DNA of 64,000 nt from Macrocystis pyrifera (GCA_031763025.1 JASSKH010000024.1:7010523-7074522); one strand, 5' to 3'; shown: positions 41,021-56,000, counted from the stretch's first letter. Numbers and translations are program-made. The notes: generated by a model not told the origin, from the sequence alone.

Positions 41021-44000
41021 GTAAGATCCCGTACTGCTACCTTGGGCTTGACTTTGACTTTTTGACGTTTGAAATGTATGGACTACGTACTGCGTAGCTG
41101 GGTACGTACCAGCACAGGTCAAGCCATGAAGGTTTGCTACAGACTAGGCACGGGTCAAGCAAGCTACGTTTTGGGACCGCCTTTGCTCCGCCTGTGTGTC
41201 GGCCAGCCTGCCCGCGTGGTTTTCCGTCTTCAACCCCGCCTCGTTTTTCGTCGTGCGATGCTTGCTGGAAATCTTTTTTTTTTTTCACATGTAATTCCGT
41301 GCGCAAAGTATTCTCTTCATGTTCGGAATGGCCCAAAGGATATCAGATCAGGAATGCTCCGACCCCTGGCTTTGCTGTGGTGTGCTCAGCTCCGATCGGT
41401 GTGCTGCTGTTGTGTACGTACCCCACTGCAGAGCGCAGCAATCGTTAGCAATCTATCATACCTCATCTAATGTACCCTTGGTGTAGTCACCATACGCGCA
41501 TATACAGCAGTAGGACACGTAGCTTGTCTCATAAGCTTGGGTAGGAGATGTGACACGTCGTGTACCAGCTATTACTGCTGCGTGGTACCTGCTGGGTACC
41601 CGTGGTACCTGCTGGGTACCTCCTGGTAGATTGCTGTACTTGAACTGCTGTGTCTTGGTACTCGTACCGCGACCTATTAATAATACGAAAGCGAAAAGTG
41701 GTCGACTGCCAGGTACAGCAGTGTGCTACCGGTATGATGCAGCAGCAGTACGAGTACAGGACGGCAGTAATGCAGTCAATTCCTGTCGGACCGGAATCCC
41801 GTTTTGGGCGCACAGGACTTGAAAATAGGCTCAGATATTTGCTTGTTCGCTGTCAGTGAGGTTCTTTGTACGCAAGTGTAATACAGCAGTACAAGATGAA
41901 TACAAAAATCAGGGCTGTTCGCGGGCCAGGTCAAATCTCGCGGGTCGGGTCGGGCCAGCTGACCCGACCTGACCCGCGAGATTTTAGAAACCTCCTGACC
42001 CGACCCGACCCGACCCGACCCGTGATGTTTGAAAATCTCCTGGCCCGACCCGACGCGACCCCTGAAAATCCCGGTCTAACTCCTAGTATGTTGTTTGTCC
42101 CCAAAAACGGGTGTCAGGTCTTCCATTGATAGACCTCTCTTGACCCTTTTAGGAGTGCAGTCCCGATTTGGGGACAAACTGCTTAGAATTTGAGTGTTTT
42201 CTCGCCAGAAGGGAACTGCACTCCTAAACGGCATTTCTCTCGAACCGGAATCGATATTACCGGTATGCTGTAGAACGATCTATAAACTCGTTTGGGCTGG
42301 TCGGTGCCGCTTGCCCGGTGGCTGCTCTCTTTTCTTCATCTTCCACGAAGTTTTTCCATGCTCTTCGTTCATGCCCGGTGACTGCTGTGTACGAGTAGCT
42401 GAAGGAACGAACGCCTGCTAGCTGTGTACTCCCTTTTCGGCTTGCGACACCCGCGGGATTTCAAGTCAACCGTAGTCCCGAAACGGAACCTTGTAGTACT
42501 GGTGCATGTACTGTCCCAGGTAGCTTTTAGTATATGCCCGCGCCTTTTTATTTCACCTCTCCCAAATCGGTGTACTCTCTTGAAGCTTAGCCCCCCCCCC
42601 CCCCCTGCTCCATCTCGAAAAGGATGGATGCATGCACGGCCAGTGGTCAAATCAACTCAAGTCAAGAAGAGATGGGCACCCCCCCCCCCCCCGTTTCTAG
42701 AAAGAGCGTGCATCAGGCACAAAAGTATTGTTATCCTGGCCGCGTGTCGTACAGCTCCTCATCTCTATTACCGGGACAATATTAACAGCAGTGATCAGGA
42801 CCCCATCGCATACATACATGAACTAAAACCTATACCTGGTATATTATAGGGCAGTAATTATAATAAACACATTTTGATCCTGATTACTGTGTTCCCTCGT
42901 CATGCTTGCAGTTCGGACACCCTTCCTACTACTCCAGCAGCCCGGGCTGCTTCGTTGCGGCCGAGAGTCGATGCGTCGATGCCGCACTCGTGACTTTTTT
43001 TCGGTCGACATATATTTTTCATTCTTCTCCACGAACGTAAAACTGTGTACGTACCTGGTATACCAATGAAGGAACGACTTGGAAAATACATTTGTTTTGA
43101 CCCTTCGGGGGAATAGGATTCTGACGGACCCTCTGTCAGTCGTCCGCCGTATAAATGGAACGTGGAACGGGATTCCACCGGCGACGCAGCAACGACAAAA
43201 TCGCGGGCGAACCAACAGCTGCATTCCTCAACGTGTGTTCGTACGATATGTACGTGTAAAGAGGCGTTCTACGATTGATAGAGAGAGGTATCACGTTTGG
43301 GAAAATCGAAAAGTTTCCGAGCCGCCTTGGCGTCCTTACCGTGCGCCACTGTAGTTGAAGGATTAGTTTGTAACTTGTGCTCTACGTTGTTGGGCGTACT
43401 GGGTACGTACACATGCGATATGCGTGTAGCATCAGTCGGATTCTTATGTTTTCCCCCGTTTAACTCCGCGTTATTCCTTGGGGGGACATAGAACCTCTTG
43501 GGGTATATCGCAGAACGCCTCAGTAGTAGAAGCATATATTGCTTGTTTTGGAGTGGTTGAGCTATATATATATATACCACTGTATTCACACGACGACGAG
43601 GCTGTGGTGTACGTAGTTTAGCTGCGAGTGTCGCGGTCAGTATCGGTACAGTGGTATGTTGTGTGTTCGCCGAACATATCTGTACTATCTGGTACAACTA
43701 ATCCGGGGAAGGTTTTTGTGTGAGTGAGGGGTCCTGATTACTGCTGTGGTCCCCGGTAATACCTGGACCTATTTACACCTCCTTCCTCTCCCCATGCTTG
43801 GCCTTACGTATTATTGTTCTCACGTTAACTCATCGCCACAATTATTGCATACGTACGTACCGCGGTATATGGTGATAATTTCATACGTATTCCGCGTTCT
43901 GTATGAGGTGTGAGAACTATGATACGTTCTTCGACGAAACGTGCGACAACGGCAGCAGCAGAACAGCAACAGAACATCAACAGAACAGCAACAGAACAGC

Positions 44001-47000
44001 AAAACCAGCAAAGCATGCAGTCAGTCGTATAGCACGTACATATATCCAATGTCGCTTCCTCTTGCGCCTTTATCCCGCAACGAAAATACTTGCCATCCCA
44101 GCCGTATACAGCAGTAATGGCGGCATAGAAGTACGTTGCTACCTGGTATATTATAGCAGTAGAAGGCGTCCCCGGTGGCTTGGTAGGCGGTCGGTGTGCC
44201 TGCCCAAAGGATCAATTTCGTGGGTTTGAGTCTCACCGAGTGCATACTCAGAAGGCATTTTTCTTGGATAAAAATTGACTAGCGGAAAGCGCGAGAGCAC
44301 GAGTTCGCAACATTCGATGATAATCGACGAGCAGAGGGAATGCTGAACCCTACGCATGCACGATAAAAAGTGGGGGCACGTGCCGGGGGGGGGGAGATTG
44401 GAAGACACCTGTGACCACGGCTTATTATCCAGAAGACCGCTGAGGGTAAAAACCTCCGACGAGTTCAGCTCGAAAGTAAAAAAAGTGATATATAAATAAA
44501 AAAAACAGGGAAGAAGGCGGCTTGATTCCCCCGACACCCTCTCGAGAACGACAACCGACTATTACGGGGGACCATAGTAAATAGGACCAAATATTGTTCA
44601 CAAAAATAGGAAAATATGTAGGTTTTTGTCTGTACCGTAGGTCCTATTTACTGTTATTGTCCCCCGTAATAATGTACAGTGTGCGTACATGAACAACGGA
44701 TACCAGAAAAACTGGTAGTGGTGTGGCGTCGTACCAATCGAAACTTAAAATGACGACATGCCCGAGCGCGGATTGACTGCTGTGACACACCAGGTATACG
44801 GCGACCCCGTCAACCGATACGTCCCGAAGATCCCGCCGTTCCAAGGGGCGGAGATTGTTCTGAGGCCCACTATTATTAATATTAGAATGGTCGTTCGCGA
44901 TTTTTGCGCTCAGTAGCGTAGCAGATAGCACCTTCACACGCCAATAAAAAACTGCAGTGTTGAACATTTGGCAAGCCCCCCCCCCCCCCCCCGACCCCCC
45001 CCCACCATCGTGTCCCCGGGCTTTGTTGGCAGTCGAAGAGTTTTTTTTTTTCGTTTTTTTCCGAGGAGTCGAAGAGTTTCCGGTTTCTCGCGCTGCCACA
45101 TGCGTCACTATAAAACGGACTCGTCGGACGTTTCCCTGCCGTCCCTCGACTCTCGCTCGGTGTACGGGTGCCCCTGCTTTCAACACCAACTTGCAAATGC
45201 CTATTTTATGCAACATTTTTTTTTTTTATCAATTTCTATCTTGCACGCAGGCCCAGACCCAACTCTAACGCTAACCCCAACCCTTCCCCCAACCCTTTGG
45301 GGAGCTTGAGGTTGGCAGGGGCGGTCGCGCGCGTGGCTCCGCCGCGTGTTTCGGTGACGTTCAGCGAAAAACAAAGCGGCCGACCGAAAGGCCAGCCTCG
45401 ATCAGTGAGACAGCAGTATTGTAGTGTTGCTCGACTTAGTTTACAACGTGGTCTTGCGCTACGGGCCTCTCCCGGTGTACGTTGCCGACCCCGCACGCTC
45501 GCGCTCCTGCTGTTGCGTTTATTTCTTGGTTATCATGATGCGCGACGGTTCTTTGCGTGGTTGGAAAAAATATTGAGTTGAAAAAAAAAATTGGCTCGAC
45601 TTTTTTTGCACGAAAAATGTCTAAAACATTATTTTTTAGTATGTACGTACGGCTGAAGTTCGTTCAGAGGAGCCGCACTGCCTCACTGCCTCACTGCCTC
45701 ACGAGAGATATTGAGCCTGGGCCATGTGTAATCCCTTTGAACACCCGAGAGATAAATTTGGTGTCATCAACATTCTGTGTAGGAGCTGCGTGAGCCCCCA
45801 GCTGAAGTACGATGTAGGGAGGGCCATGTTGTGTCTGTGCTGTATGACCACCCCTTGCATTGTAACTCGGGGGCCGATCGGTGTCGTCCCCCAATCACGT
45901 ACTAACTGCTGTAGTGACCGTTGCTGTAGTCGTCAATTTTTTTCGTCAGTTTTCCCTTCATCTATACTATATGCAGATCTTCCCTGAAGTATCTAGATCA
46001 CGAGGTAGGAACAGATGATCTGTCCGAGTCATACACTTTTCTTGTTATTCCCGTTGGGGCTTGCCCCAAGGTATCGACCACAAACAAATGTTATCTTTGG
46101 TGGTGTCAACCGTCGAGGAGCAGCGTTGACGCCCAGCAAGCAGTATGTACGGGTAGGGAGGGCCATGATGCTTGCGCCCCGTGCCGGACGACTCCTCGCA
46201 TTCAACCATTGTAACTCGGACACCAATCGGAGTGGTCACCCCCCAATCACGCAGAACAGTAGTGGTCGTTGCTGTATTCGTCACGTTATTTTCGTGCATG
46301 AAGCTTCATCATACGGTTATTTTTTTCTCTCTGGTCCCAGGAGGGTAAACAGCACACAAGTGTGCTGTGCGCTACACCATTCTGTCCCACTATATAAGCA
46401 CCGTTTTACAATAATTTTTAGGCCAACCCGTGCTCATGTTTCGGGACAGCGTGGTACTCTTTATTGTTTGTGCTGCTGTGCGTTGGCTGGACCTCCCGTT
46501 TATTGACAGCTGGTAGTTGTTTAGCCAGCCAACTATTTGACTTTAGTTGACTACGGCATTAATACGTAGTGGGCTGCCGGTAGTTGGCCTCATTTTTCGT
46601 CTCCCCGAACTCGGAAAATAAATAATTACCTCTATTTCCAGCACGATTTTATTTAAGCACACTTTTCTTTTTTTACTATTATACTCAGTTGTATATACCG
46701 TTTACTCCCCTGGATTCATTTTTACATTTATCCATATCTATTTCCGAGTATAGATAGTTGTCATCGAGTCATCGATCTCGAAATCCCAAGTTCCGGTTCA
46801 TCTTTCGTACTAAAAAACATTATAAAATATACTCCATCGGCCTTCTGCACGAGGATTTGCTCACCACTTATTCGAGAAAATGGTTTAACACACTCTGTGT
46901 ACGAGACGAATAGAATCGTCCGGACGCCAATCAGAGCAACCCTGTCCCGGACCCTGAGCCAATGAGATAATGTGTTCGGCACTGCCATCGGCGCCGGCAT

Positions 47001-50000
47001 CGTCGGTGGCGATGGGCTTTGATGTGCCATGAGGTGCAGGAGGTCTTTGACCTCTCTTTTTTCTCTCTGAGCGAGAGGTCGCACGGGGAAATGTGCACCC
47101 GGTAGCACAGAAGCTTTCCATACACAAGGAAACCCACATAGTCGGATAGCTGGCACCCCTAACTAACTGTAAAACCTACATGGACGACTATTTCCTACCT
47201 GGTATATATATGTAGCTGGCGAGTTTTGTTGTAATCCAACTCACAGTTCTGCTTGTTATGCCTGTGGCGCGCTTGTGTGTGTTCCCGCAGTGGCCGTGTC
47301 TTGCGGAGAGGGAGGCCAACGCCTCGTGGTTTTCGGGGGCTACAACGCGGCGGGGCTCTTGAGCGACCTCTGGGAGTTCGACCTGGAGGCGAGGGCATGG
47401 GCGAGGGTGAACGTCGCGGCCGGGCCGGCGCCGTCAAAACGAACCTTTTTCCGAGGTGACCCATCCCCCGACATTTGGTACTATTGCCGTATCAGATATG
47501 TAGCCACCAAACAGCAGACTCTTCCTTGCAGAACGGGGGAAAACACAGAAATCAGAAACATGGCAAGGGGATACATGGCTTTTTTTGGTCTATCGTGGGT
47601 CCTGATTGATATGGCCCACCCCGGTAATAGCGTCGTATTACAGCAAATCTTTCCCAATGGGTTTTGGCACTATTACACGGGGGACCATAGTAATCAGGAC
47701 CCATCATATTCACTAAAACCTATATATTCTTGTAGTTTTAGTGAACACATTGGGTCCTGGTTACTATGCTCCCCCGTAAAAATCGTTCACCACTCTGTTC
47801 CTAAATACGAGGACAGGTTGTGTACTAATATTTAATCAAAAAGTTTATTATATCTTGGGACATAGTGGTGCTAAGTTTCGCCGACTTCGGGCCAACTATT
47901 AATAGTGCATGGGAAATGATATGTTTTGGGCTCCAGAAACTGATTTCTAGGCCCGATATGCCCGTTTTACTCGTCTAGACAGTAAGAAACACCGATACCC
48001 TCTTCAAGATCCACCCGGTAGAATTCCGAGTCTGGAGTACTTCTTCGTCCTTCTAGGGGTCCCAGTTTGATTTTTGGCGCAACCAATCACTTTTCAGCGG
48101 AGGGTCTTGTTCGTCAGAACCGGGGCAAAAAATCATGGATTTTTATTTATTTACGATTCTGGTAAAAAAAAACATTCATCGCGCAGGGACTGGCAACATG
48201 GACATACATATATTAGTATTAATAGTCAACTACGACCCCAGAGAAACCGAAAAGTACCTCAACAAGCTCTCGGACAACTGTGTGGGGAACATCCTGAGGA
48301 ATCTACTGGTGTTTTTTACTGTCCCGCCAAAAATACACTTTCGGCCCAAAAGCTCCGTTTCTGGAGCCCATGAATACTTTCCCTCATGAATAGAAATAGT
48401 TGGTCTCGCACCGTATATATTATCTTTTATGACTCTCTAAATACCGGCATACGAAGTTAATGCCATACAGTTATTTTTATCTAAACTACTGGGGTACTGA
48501 GGTATGTTACTATTTTGAATCGACCGTTTCGTTTAAAGGTATAACTTCTAGAAATCAGACCGAAACAAGTCATACGAAGTGCACTTCCCAAAAAATTATA
48601 CAACTCTGGGCGTAAATACGAGGGCCATTTATACTTCAAGGTGAAGGCCACTCGGTCCTTGTAATGACACCCAGAGTGACACATGGGTATAATAGCCTCT
48701 GTTGCATCCTCTGTATAGTGATTCCGCTGGTGTGAGAATTTCCGGGGGGGCATTTGTAATAAGAATCCAAGATGGACCCATAAACGAGGCATCCCCATAT
48801 GTTTACACACCATATTTGCTCCTGATACCTATCTTGCCCGCTAAGGGCAATACATTAGGTACGAGCCCCTTCTAAAGGAAAGGACCCTACGTGTTGCGTC
48901 CGGGACTAGAGGTCCGCTTCTAAGCCATTGGTGCCGGCTTCCTTCCAGTCAGTAGTGGGAAAAAATGGTGGGGAAAAAAAAATTGAGATCCCGTTTACGC
49001 AGTTTTTCCTCAAAATGGGTTCCTTAAAAGCGGCTGCCTGTGTGTCCTGTTACCGTTTTCTCGCTCGAATTGTTGCCCGTCCTTCGGGATGGGACGTGTC
49101 ATGGCTGTCGCAGCGGAAGGGACAACAACTTGGCAATATTCGCACGGTATCTGCAATTAGTTGGATAGTGGTCGTGCGAACGGCCGCATCGTTCGAAACC
49201 CTGCGGCCTTCGTCCACTCATGTTTTGGTACTATTACGGAGGACCATAGTAAATAGGACCAAATATTGTTAGTAAAAATAGGTAAATACAAGGCGCTTCG
49301 CTCCGCAGGCGGCCTACGCCGCCCGCTACGCTCGCTCAGGAAGGAAACATCAAATTATGCGAAGCGGACAGAGGTCCATGATTGAATATTATTGTTTTTT
49401 TATGGCCCCTGTAGTTAGCTGCAAACTGGCGACTTGATAATGCCAAGAGTCCCGCCGCCATGCTTCAGGAGAAAACAGCTCGGACGCCACATATGCTTCG
49501 CGTCGCGGGCGGTTTTCCGCTACGCTCGCTCACACGTCGTACATACATACATACCCCAGGTAGGGTACTTATTTTCTTCTTTCGATATGCTCTGTGTCTG
49601 TGTACTCGTCGTATGTACGAAAGATAAAGCACAGAACGGCACAGCAACACAGCAAAAACAATGAAAATGAAACGGAAAAATTCTAAAAGAAAAAAAGTCC
49701 CCGTCCCCTTTCGTGTAATAATTTACCACTTGAGTGGAACACCTTACACCAGTCAAAAAAAGAAAAAAAAGAAAAAAATGAAAAAAAGAAAAAATCTTAC
49801 AGCAGAGCTTCTCTCTCAGCCTCGTACGCCGCCCGCCCCTCTCGCGACCATCTCGCCACCGATTCAGTCCGGGTAAAGCTTCCCTCCCTCTCTTCCACAG
49901 TGAGCCCCGTCGCCCGCCTCGCGTGAAGCCCGGTGCTCACCGTGGACCTCGACGCAAGCTAGACAATGTTGGTGCTCATTCGGGGTACCTCCCTCTTGTG

Positions 50001-53000
50001 ACTCTCAGCCCGGTCGCAAAAATAAGCACCGCTTGAATATTATCTTACAATCCCGAACGAACCTTAAATACTCGTACGTACTCTATCCAAAATCACAAAT
50101 GGAGGCCAGACAGAGCCCATTGATGCATCCCTCGTGTCTCGAGGCACACGCGACGCCTCGGCACGAAAGCGGCGACCGCGCTCCTTGCAACTCCCCCTCT
50201 ACTCGCCAGCATCCGCTGACACCCGCGACGGTGCCGGGTTCGCCCGCGCAACCGTGCTCGGAGTACACGCACGCACACAAAACGAAAGAAGAAAAAAGGA
50301 TGAAGGACTGAAAGTACGACGAGAAATGTTGGAGAAAACAAAGACTCGCTGGAACGATCCGGCAAGTAATAAATGGAGGCGATTCCCAAGTGGGAGCTCT
50401 GAGAGGCGAGGGATGTACCAACCGAGCACGCTCCGAGGTTGAGATATCTATAAGTATATCTATATAGGATTTTATGTACACCATAGGTCCTATTAACTAT
50501 GGACCCCCGTAATAGGTGCCGGGTACTCTGTGGAGCAAATATGTTGGCTGATGATTTAGACCTCAAGGCGGCTTGAGACTTGGTATACTAGTTCAATACC
50601 ATGAGTTAGTCGGCGGCCGTCCTTGACGTCTGTCCTTGCCGTTTGTCTGTCACGGAACAAGACTGCCACCTCCCGGCATGTTCGATATGGGGCGTTATTC
50701 GGGGGTGTTCTGAGACCCCAAATGTTCGAGGCACCAACGTTCTGCCTCCGTTTTTTGTGCATCAACACACACAGTGTAAGATAGGTGCGGACCAATATCG
50801 TAACCAATACTGGAATATGCATGTTGACGGCAATGCAATAGCCAGCTATTAATAGAACGTTCCATTACACCACCTTGTTGAAAAATATATGTCAGCAGTA
50901 GCTGGCGCTGCGTAGAGGTTCGGTTAGAGCACGAGGCGTCGAAGCTCAAGCTGCCTGAACCGACGGTTTCGTATCCAAGCGAAACCGCCAAACAATCCGG
51001 CACAACTCCTCAAATATCCTACTTCGAAGCATTCGAGTTAACCGTTCTTGCACTGCGCATATCCTGACACACGGATCAACACCCAACCCGAAACTCACTC
51101 TATCCCTAAGCCTAACCCGCCCAACCCGGACCGGAGGCCTGGCTGGTGGGTTGTGCTAGGACTCTAGGTCGCAACACCTCGGTGAGGTCCTTATAATAGG
51201 CCGCAAGACCTTGGTAAACGGCTGCTGTAGGTAGCAACAGCTTGGAGCTATGGTACCTGGTATACCCGTAATACACCCTGCTGGTGTACAATAACAGGAA
51301 CCAACGTTGGTGCTCTGAAAACGTTTCGCTCCGGTACACCTGGTGTACACGCAAAATAAAGCACATCCCCTGGGACCAAACTGGTGCTTTTTTTGTGTCT
51401 GAAGCAGGGAAGGGACACACGCACACGAACGAACGAACACGCGTTTACTTCAGAATGATCTCGTCCACGTGGATGTGTATATAGACGCATCGCTCGACGT
51501 TTTTGCGCTCTCCTCCTTTTTCGAGAAATTCAGCTTGGAAGCTCTCCGGAGGGGGTGTGTTGCCTTATCACCCGTGTGGTACGGTACCCGCTGTATTATA
51601 CGCTTTGTCCCTGTACATGAGTAGTTTTTTAGTTGATAATAACATACAAACGGCTCTCATAATTTTTGGGACTGGGTGGTATGTGAATATTTCGTTGGTA
51701 CAAAATGGCACGAGAACGTAGACCGACGTTTGGCGTCCCGAAACCTTATTGTGTTTTGTTTGTTTGTTTGTTTCAGCAGCGCCTATATATATGCTCGCGC
51801 TACGTGTTCGGCGGTGTTCCGGCGGGGTCGAACGCAAAGGGAGTCGCATCAGGACACCGCCGTTGCGCTGTGCGTATTTCCTCGGCTGCAACCGCCCCCT
51901 CTGCAATGAGCACATGTTGCACACTGTTGCAGCGGCTCCATCTGCACACACGGAAGTGTTGATTGGTTGTGCGCGTGGGTCGAAGCCTCACCCTGCGAGG
52001 CAATCGCCGATCTCGCGAGGCGCGTGCATGCATGATGGGCAGAAGCGGCGCATTCGAAAGGAAAAACTACATATTATCAATCAAGCATCGGTCGGCTAGC
52101 CCTACAATTCACCCATGTATGGTCGTGGTATACAGCAGGCGTGTCAGCAACAGCACGCTCCTCGTAGCGCTCGCTAAAACCGTTTCAGTATCGCAGTCGG
52201 CCGGCGACGTGGCCCCTAAAAATCGCGAGTAGCTATTAAAACAACGTTCTGGTAATTCGTGTTCTGGTGAAATGCTTTCTGGCTCGCGGATGCTTGCTCG
52301 TCTCGTCTTAACGTCTCAACGCTTTCGGTCATGCCCCCCCCCCCCCCCCCCCCCCTCCTCCTCCCCCCCCCCCCCCCCCCCCCCCCCCCCCATTGTTGTT
52401 ATCTCTCGCCGCTGGAAAGGCTGTGCTGGACCGCCACCGGGCGGCGACGAGCGGCAGGCGGGGGAGTCCTTCGCGTACATTTTCGGTGGGACGGACGAGG
52501 AAGGGGTTGCGTTGAACGACGTGTGGTGCCTTGATGTGGAGAACCGGACTTGGCATGAGGTGCACCGAGGAGGAAGGGGGGCGCTCGACCTGGGGGCGTC
52601 GGTGCCGTGCGCGAGGTCCAACCACTCCATGTGCAGCATGGGAGGCGCTCTGGTGAGGTGGAGGAAGAACAGGAGGAGGGGGGCAAGGCCGGTGGGGGGT
52701 GGTGGATACTCGGTATCATGCATGGCCGTAGTCGGAAGACCATAGACCTTAGCATCCCTACCATGCCGGGACGGAGCACACATGGGGAGGGGGGTGGGGG
52801 GGTGTACTCATTTTGTTGCTTGCCTTAGTCATTTGACCATTGACCATGCATCCCTTTCGAGACGGGGGGGGGGCGGGTTGCTCGATGGGGGAACTGAGGA
52901 GAAGGGATGGCGGAGGGGAGGGGAAGGGAGGGGAGGGAGGGAGGGAGGGCGAGGAGAGGGGGGTAATACTCATGTTATACATGGCTGTAGTCGTATGACC

Positions 53001-56000
53001 GTGGACCCTCGCATCCCTACAATGCCGGGACGGAGCACGTCGGGTTTTCACCCCACCAGGCAGACATTGCTTGCACCAAGCGCGAAGCGAAACGTGAGGT
53101 GTTGGGAAGGAGGGGGAAGGATAAGGTGCGCAATTGTTTTGTTGCTCTCGGTAAGAAGCGGTCTGTACACGATCTAAGAGGCGACTGCTTGGAGGCCACC
53201 CGCAGCACCGAAGCAAGATGAGACGGGGGTCGTTCGGCGCATGCTCGTCGGCACTTGCTGTAGGCGCGTGTGTCTGTTCCGATTGCTCCCCTATTCGTGT
53301 TTTACACGCAAGACAGTTCGAAAACACGATTGAGCAAGCTACTGGGTATGTTCAGAGAGTGCACAGCCTGCAGTGTGGCACGAGTTTGCGGTCAAAATCC
53401 CGCGATTTTTATTTTTCGCTGAGGTTTCCTCGGACGAACGTTTCGTTTTTCCCCGACCCGCTAATGGTCGAGATATACAGGCTTGTAACCGAGTGCGCGC
53501 TCGCCTTAGAATACGCAGATACGGCGCACTCACCGGCCGCTGCCGAGGCGCGCGTGCCTGAAATCTACGCGTCTGTTCCTTCGGCCGCGCTTGCTCACTT
53601 CGATTCTTCGAGCGGCTTTTTGATATGTATGTCGTCGCAAGCTCCGTCTCAGCGCTCGGCTTGAAAACGCGTTTCATCAGGTGGACGCAGCCACATCCGC
53701 ACAAGGAATTCTGACTCCGACGGGAGCGAACCGATCCAACAATGGAGGCTACTGTTCTAGTGATAAAAGAAACTTTCGTGGATTTCCGGCGTAAATTTTG
53801 GGCGCCCATGCGTTGCGTTGTCTTATCACCCCGGATACATTTTTTTTTTTCTGCACCGTACGTTTGACGCTCGTCCGGACAGCACCATAACCCCGCACAC
53901 GCCTTTTCCCTTTAGTAACCCGTGGACAGCTGCGGAGAGCACGCAAACCTGATGCTCCCTCGCCCTCCGTCGCTCTGTCGTTGACTTCAGAGTGGTAGAA
54001 AATGGAAGTAGAAAGGAAACGGAAGTACGTGTACGCGCAGCGGACGTAGGAACTTCGGATCACTGTCTAGTAAGGACAGTCAGCAGACGAGATTTATTAA
54101 ACATAGACGAGGTAGGAAATTGTACAAATGGAGAAAATATAACCTAGAAATAAAAAAAAGGGAAGAGTTCCAAGAAGAGATGACCAAAAATGCGGAGCAA
54201 GTTTCCGAGCTGTTGGAAATAATAAGTACCACAAAGAACTATATGGAGAGAGATAATGCAGGGGCTAGGATGACAGAAGAATGGGAGCAATTGGTCAAGA
54301 CTAGAGGGAGTAAAGTAATAGGGAAGAAGTCGATAGTATGTAACAAGAGCAGTGAAATGGTGGGATGAGGAGGTGAAAGAGGCTGTAAGAGTAAAAGGAG
54401 AAAGGCACACGCAAGATATACATCGAGCAAAACTACGACAGGATGGGAGGAATATATGATAGAGAAGAAGAAAGGGATAGGGAAAGATGTACTGTAGTAC
54501 ACAAAAACGAAATGAAGACTTTGAGAGCGGCAAGCAGCAGATGTGGGTAGGGATAAAAGGCATACTGGGCCAACAAGCAGGAGAGGCACACACGGCTATA
54601 GCTACGTTAAGAGCACAGAACGGTAAAATGGTTCGTACTTCGAAGGGGAAATACTAGTAGAGCATTATCGTAAGCTAGGAACGCCCACAACAAACGAACG
54701 TTCGACGGAGAAGTCGATAAGGAAATCAACGCGTGGGCAGAGGCGAATGTAGATGCGTCGAAAAGGGAAGACAGTGGCTCAGAAGGGTTACAGAGAGAAT
54801 AAACAAGGGGAGAAGTCAAAAAGTGTCTTGCTAAACTTGAGAATAGAAAGGCAGCAGGGGCAGACCAAATAGTGAATGAGTTTATGGGGTACGGAGGAGA
54901 AGGGATGCTTACCATGATGGTTATGTTATATAATTGGATATGGACAAACGAGTACGCACCTAGGAGGTGGAGGGAAGGAGTAGTAGTAAGTTATTTAAGA
55001 AAGCAGATACGGCTGACCCAGGGAACTATAGAGGGATGACGCTACTAAGCACAGTAGGCAAAACATTTAGTAAAATTTTGAACGATAGAATGGGAACGAC
55101 GGTTGAGAAAGAAGACAAAATGAGCGGAGGGCAGGCAGGGTTTAGGCCAAACCGTAGCTGCGTAGACCATGTGTACACGCTAGGTAATCTAAGGTAGGAA
55201 ATACGCGGGGCTAACAATGTACTGTTTCTTTCTAAATATTCAGAAGGCCTACGACACAGTGTAGAGACATGGACTGTTGGAAACGTTGTGGGAAGTTGGG
55301 ATCCGAGGGAAGATGTGGAGAATGATGAAAAAGTTGACGGAATGTACGAGAAGAGCTGTGATGCTGGACGGGGAAATATCGAAGTATGTTGATATTTTAC
55401 AAGGAGTTGCACAGGGATGTACGTTGTCACCTATTCTGTTCAAGGTATATATCAACGACCTGATACTACCAGTCGAAGCAGCAAAGGAGGGAGTGACGGT
55501 GGGGAAATATACGGTGTCGGGTTTGATGTTCGCGGATGACATCGTGGGGATATCAGAAACACCCAAAGCATTGCAGAAACAAATAGAGAAGGCGCTAGAA
55601 TACACTAGGAAATTGGTAGTGACGGCGAACGTAAATGATTGCCCAGTAGCAACGGAGATAAGGTGAACCCGGTAAATTCCAGTTTGAAGTGGGGAGAAGA
55701 TGAATTGCCGATCGTAGACTAGTATACGTACCGTGGCGTAGATATCTCAAAGGACTGCTCTTTGGATACACACATGGCAAAAATAGAAGGAAAGGGGAAA
55801 GCACACGTAGGCAAGATGGATGCGATCGTAACAGACTCGCACCTTGACACTAGGATTAAGAGATGTATCCTGATGAATGTGGTAGTACCAAAGCTAGAAT
55901 ATGCAGGAACAGTATGGGAAGGGGTCGCGAAGTTCGTAAAACAGTTGGAGACAGCAGTACAGATGACAGCAGCTAAAAAAAATAGTAAGAGGCTCAAGTA

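Noticed and set aside
46761-47156. Minus-strand frame of 131 residues
   Set aside because: No recognisable domain; it sits in Kelch intron 1 and is as long as chance frames nearby.
52440-52745. Kelch exon 3 read past 52652 (RWRKNRRRGARPVGGGGYSV)
   Set aside because: Sequence after the GTGAGG donor is low-complexity and then a SINE fragment.
53218-53664. Plus-strand frame of 148 residues
   Set aside because: Lies in a Kelch intron, has no motif and no splice or codon support.
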